From contig NC_092685.1 of assembly GCF_964275005.1 (NCBI RefSeq), forward strand, positions 29,348,682 to 29,412,681: DNA of 64,000 bases, given 5' to 3'. Made by a program: the position numbers and the translations under genes. The notes beneath the pieces were generated by a model. That model saw nothing but the letters and a program-made list of their open reading frames with translations. It did no database searches and was not told where the DNA came from. Below, in pieces: positions 61,139 to 64,000 of this stretch. Position 1 is the first letter of the stretch. Every line of letters starts with the position of its first letter. Origin of the DNA: Diadema setosum. Its lineage: Eukaryota; Echinodermata; Echinoidea; Diadematoida; Diadematidae.

Positions 61139-62198
61139 CTACCTGGGCCTTCCATGCCGTACATTACTGCCAGTGTACCTGGTGGAAGAAACAAAGGTTA
61201 AAGAGAGATTAGCACAATAAATTAAAAACTGCCTCAGTTCTGCTGTAAACATTATCTCTCGAGGATGCCTTTAGCAGAGAAAATCGCATTTCTTAACAGC
61301 ATGTCACATTAAACCTCCATTTTAACACATGGATATATTGTTTAAGTACTACTGGTGTAGCATTATAGAGATTCACCTGTGTTCCACACTAATTACAGAA
61401 TGCTACACATTGACTAAGCCGCTGAAGATTTCTCTACACTATTTACAACCAGGCACATACAATAGTGTCATAACTTCAAAAGCACTGCAAATGAGGGCCA
61501 GTCAGACATACTTCACTTAGATCTTTATATACCGTATTTATCTGTCTCCTCCTTCTTTTTCAAGGTACTCTGCCTCCTTCAGTCCTCGAAGATTCTTGCA
61601 GACATCACCTGGTTTTGGTGTGTTTGACCACTTCACAGAGATTTCATCTTGCTCTCTATGGGAGAAATGAAGTGGGTTCTTTTATGTGCATAAGGCATTT
61701 GCTCCTACGCACAGGACTGATAGTTTTAAGTCCCCTCCGAAAGACTTGGCAATAAGGATTAAGTGCCTGGTCAAAGGGCACCACTGCCTGGCTGGGACTT
61801 GATCCCCATCATTTGTGCATGAAAGTTTGCAGTCTTAGCCATGCGGTCTTTACCACTCAACTCCTTTATTAATTGCTGCATCATGGGAACGTCACACGCA
61901 GCTGTATTAGTCAAGAGTGTGAAAGTGGCATGTTAACAGAGAATTACATTCCTAACACTTGGGCGCAGAGACTGACCTCTCTGATAAACGTGGGATGTGC
62001 AATAACAGATATCCACTCACCCCTCATATCCCTGGGTCCTGCTGCTGTGGTGCGGAACATAGGGCACTTGGTAGTGGGGCTGGTATTGACCCCCTGACCT
62101 GCCAGACGTGGTGCTGGAGTAGTTCATCCGTGTGGCCGTGTTGCTAGGGGAGGACTGGGAGTCTGCTTTGCCATAGCTACGCTGCCTTCGATTCGGGG
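61139..62198 (-). CDS. Last two coding exons of an unrecognised gene
   Basis: Exons on the - strand: 62021-62198 and 61139-61178 (stop 61139-61141), both with good splice signals (acceptor CTCTTCAG at 62199, donor GGGTGAGTGG at 62021, acceptor CTTCCACCAG at 61179) and matching phase. They encode about 72 C-terminal residues, rich in Ser, Arg, Gly, Gln, Tyr and His: NRRQRSYGKADSQSSP, then a QYQPHYQVPYVPHHSS stretch, and the end VRHGRPR. It looks disordered and basic. I do not recognise the family. Upstream exons lie beyond the window, since 62199-64000 shows none. Convergent with CLHC1. Confidence 0.65.
61580..61862 (-). repeat. tRNA-derived SINE-like repeat
   Basis: On the - strand an A-box-like GAGTGGTAAAGACC is followed, about 60 bp on, by a B-box-like GGGGATCAAGTCCC. 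An unrelated tail contains GGTGCCCTTTGACCAGG and CAGTCCTGTGCGTAGG. This order is typical of tRNA-headed SINEs. It lies in the intron between the two last exons of the unrecognised gene. Confidence 0.5.
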
Positions 62199-62814
62199 CT
62201 GAAGAGAGATTTTTTTAATGGAGATAAGACATGGTGAATAACACTGTACTCTGTTTGGTATGACATCAATGGGTTTCTTGTTGTATCAAACATGTGATAA
62301 AAACAAATATTGAACATCCACAATATTTGAGTGGTAAGACATACATGTACCTAAACACTTGAATTCATGGATTTACTGTAGTTATATTCTTAGTATGATA
62401 AAATCAAATGGTAAAGGCCTAGTATAGTTTGGAGGAATCAGAAAATAAATCACTTTCTTTATTTACAAAATGATTGCATAGAAGTACTGTACATATCAAT
62501 TAACACTTGAGAAAGTTGCACTTAAAATACTGTTGGGCAAACTACAATGCGGACAAGCAAAAATGATTTCTGGCAAAATAATCTTCACAGAAAACAATAA
62601 TACAAATCCCACATTTCTAATTCTGTGCAAGTTGTTACTTTTACCATACAAGGTGTTAGGCATATAATTTTTATTCCTCAAGAACATACAACATAGACAT
62701 GACTTATCATCAAGGTCAAACTTTGACTGGCTTCTCTCACAAAAATATAATATCGCTAGCAAGTCAGCCCTCATCCCAGGTTTGCTTCACAAGAGTAACA
62801 AGGAAAAGTAGAAA

Positions 62815-63930
62815 TTACGCGGTCCGTAATATATGTCCCCGCCGGAAGTAGCATTTTGTAGCAAAATGTGCAATATAGGTAAAAAATCAAGGTCAAAGGT
62901 CAAAGAAGTCAGAGGTCAAAATTCTGTGTAAAAGTTTTGAAGCCCTCACCTAGTGCCATCACATAAAGCAAACGGAATCGAAATCGGGTTAGAAATGGCG
63001 AAGGAGTAGCATTTTGTAGCTAATGTACAATACAGGTCAAAAATCAGGGTTAAAGGTCAAAGAAAGTAAAGGTCAAAATTCTGTGTAAAGTTTTGAAGCC
63101 CTCACCTAGTGCCATCACATAAAGCAAACGGAATCGAAATCGGGTTAGAAATGGCGAAGGAGTAGCATTTTGTAGCCAATGTACAATACAGGTCAAAAAT
63201 CAAGGTCAAAGGTCAAAGAAGGCAAAGGTCAAAATTCTGTGTAGAAGTTTTGAAGCCCTCACCTAGTGCCATCACATAAAGCAAACGGAATCGAAATCGG
63301 GTTAGAAATGGCGAAGGAGTAGCATTTTGTAGCAAAATGTACAATATAGGTCAAAAATCAAGGTCAAAGGTCAAAGAAGGCAAAGGTCAAAATTCTGTGT
63401 AGCAGTTTTGAAGCCCTCACCTAGTGCCATCACATAAAGCAAACGGAATCGAAATCGGGTTAGAAATGGCGAAGGAGTAGCATTTTGTAGCAAAACGTAA
63501 AATATAGGTCAAAAATCAAGTTCAAAGGTCAAAATTCTGCGTAGAAGTTTTGAAGCCCTCACCTAGTGCCATCACATAAAGCAAACGGAATCGAAATCGG
63601 GTTAGAAATGGCGAAGGAGTAGCATTTTGTAGCAAAATGTACAATATAGGTCAAAAATCAAGGTCAAAGGTCAAAGAAGTCAAAGGTCAAAATTCTGTGT
63701 AGAAGTTTTGAAGCCCTTACCTAGTGCCATCACATAAAGCAAACGGAATCGAAATCGGGTTAGAAATGGCGAAGGAGTAGCATTTTGTAGCAAACTGTAC
63801 AATATAGGTCAAAGGTCAAGGTCAAAGGTCACAACTGAAATTCTGTGTAGAAGTTTCAAAGCTCCCATGTAGTGCTATCATATAAAGCAAACAGAATCAA
63901 AATTGGCTCATAAATGACAGAGAAGTAGCA
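62815..63930. repeat. ~157-bp tandem satellite with DR1-like motifs
   Basis: Seven units with GTGCCATCACATAAAGCAAA recurring every 142-158 bp (about 62952, 63108, 63266, 63423, 63566, 63723, with a diverged last one near 63871). Most units hold AGGTCAAAGGTCA and more AGGTCA half-sites. Units are highly alike, so the array is young or homogenised. It lies in an intron of, or upstream of, the unrecognised gene and continues to the window edge. Confidence 0.92.
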
Positions 63931-63947
63931 AATTTAACATTTTGATC

Positions 63948-64000
63948 ACACACGGACGCACACACGGACGGACGCACGGACGGACGCATGGACGGACGGA
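63948..64000. repeat. GGAC / CGGACGCA microsatellite
   Basis: Tandem GGACGGACGCAC units run off the right edge, directly after the ~157-bp satellite. A comparable CGGTC block precedes the tandem units of the Helitron-like element at 9652. Confidence 0.9.

Overview
The window is nuclear DNA of a marine invertebrate: AT-rich, with split genes (introns of about 0.1 to 3.9 kb, longer only at the missing 5' end of one gene), no operons, and introns and spacers packed with short inverted-repeat elements. The repeat types (TTAA-flanked MITEs, Helitron-like elements, and foldback elements whose arms carry 15-bp tandem repeats, like sea-urchin TU elements) suggest an echinoderm or another ambulacrarian. 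That placement is inference from repeats and protein similarity recalled from memory, not from a search.

Four protein-coding loci can be read. (1) XPO5 (exportin-5), + strand, enters from the left edge and ends at 12594; twelve exons give about 544 C-terminal residues. Its intron at 4450-4806 has AT and AC ends with textbook minor-spliceosome (U12) signals. (2) DYNC2LI1 (dynein-2 light intermediate chain, the retrograde ciliary transport motor), - strand, 33452 down to 20268; twelve exons, with only the first few residues missing. (3) CLHC1 (clathrin heavy chain linker domain protein), + strand, 45680-56767; ten exons, apparently complete at 604 residues. (4) The last two coding exons of an unrecognised gene, - strand, 62198 down to 61139.

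Layout: XPO5 and DYNC2LI1 converge on a 7.7-kb repeat-filled spacer. DYNC2LI1 and CLHC1 are arranged head to head, and a CpG-rich segment near 42.1-42.8 kb with E-box, NRF1-like and YY1-like motifs and outward-facing splice donors is the likely shared promoter. CLHC1 and the last gene converge near 58 kb.

The most unusual structure is between the two head-to-head genes. A large modular inverted repeat (about 36530-42963) has arms built of 15-bp tandem repeats, and it is interrupted by nested MITEs, a pogo-like element and a second palindrome. The putative shared promoter lies between two blocks of its right arm. Just to its left is a separate palindrome of about 630 bp. Three repeats (9652-10499, 16250-18625 and 62815-63930) are built of units or spacings of about 150-160 bp, each carrying a motif resembling a transcription-factor site (RFX X-box or nuclear-receptor DR1).
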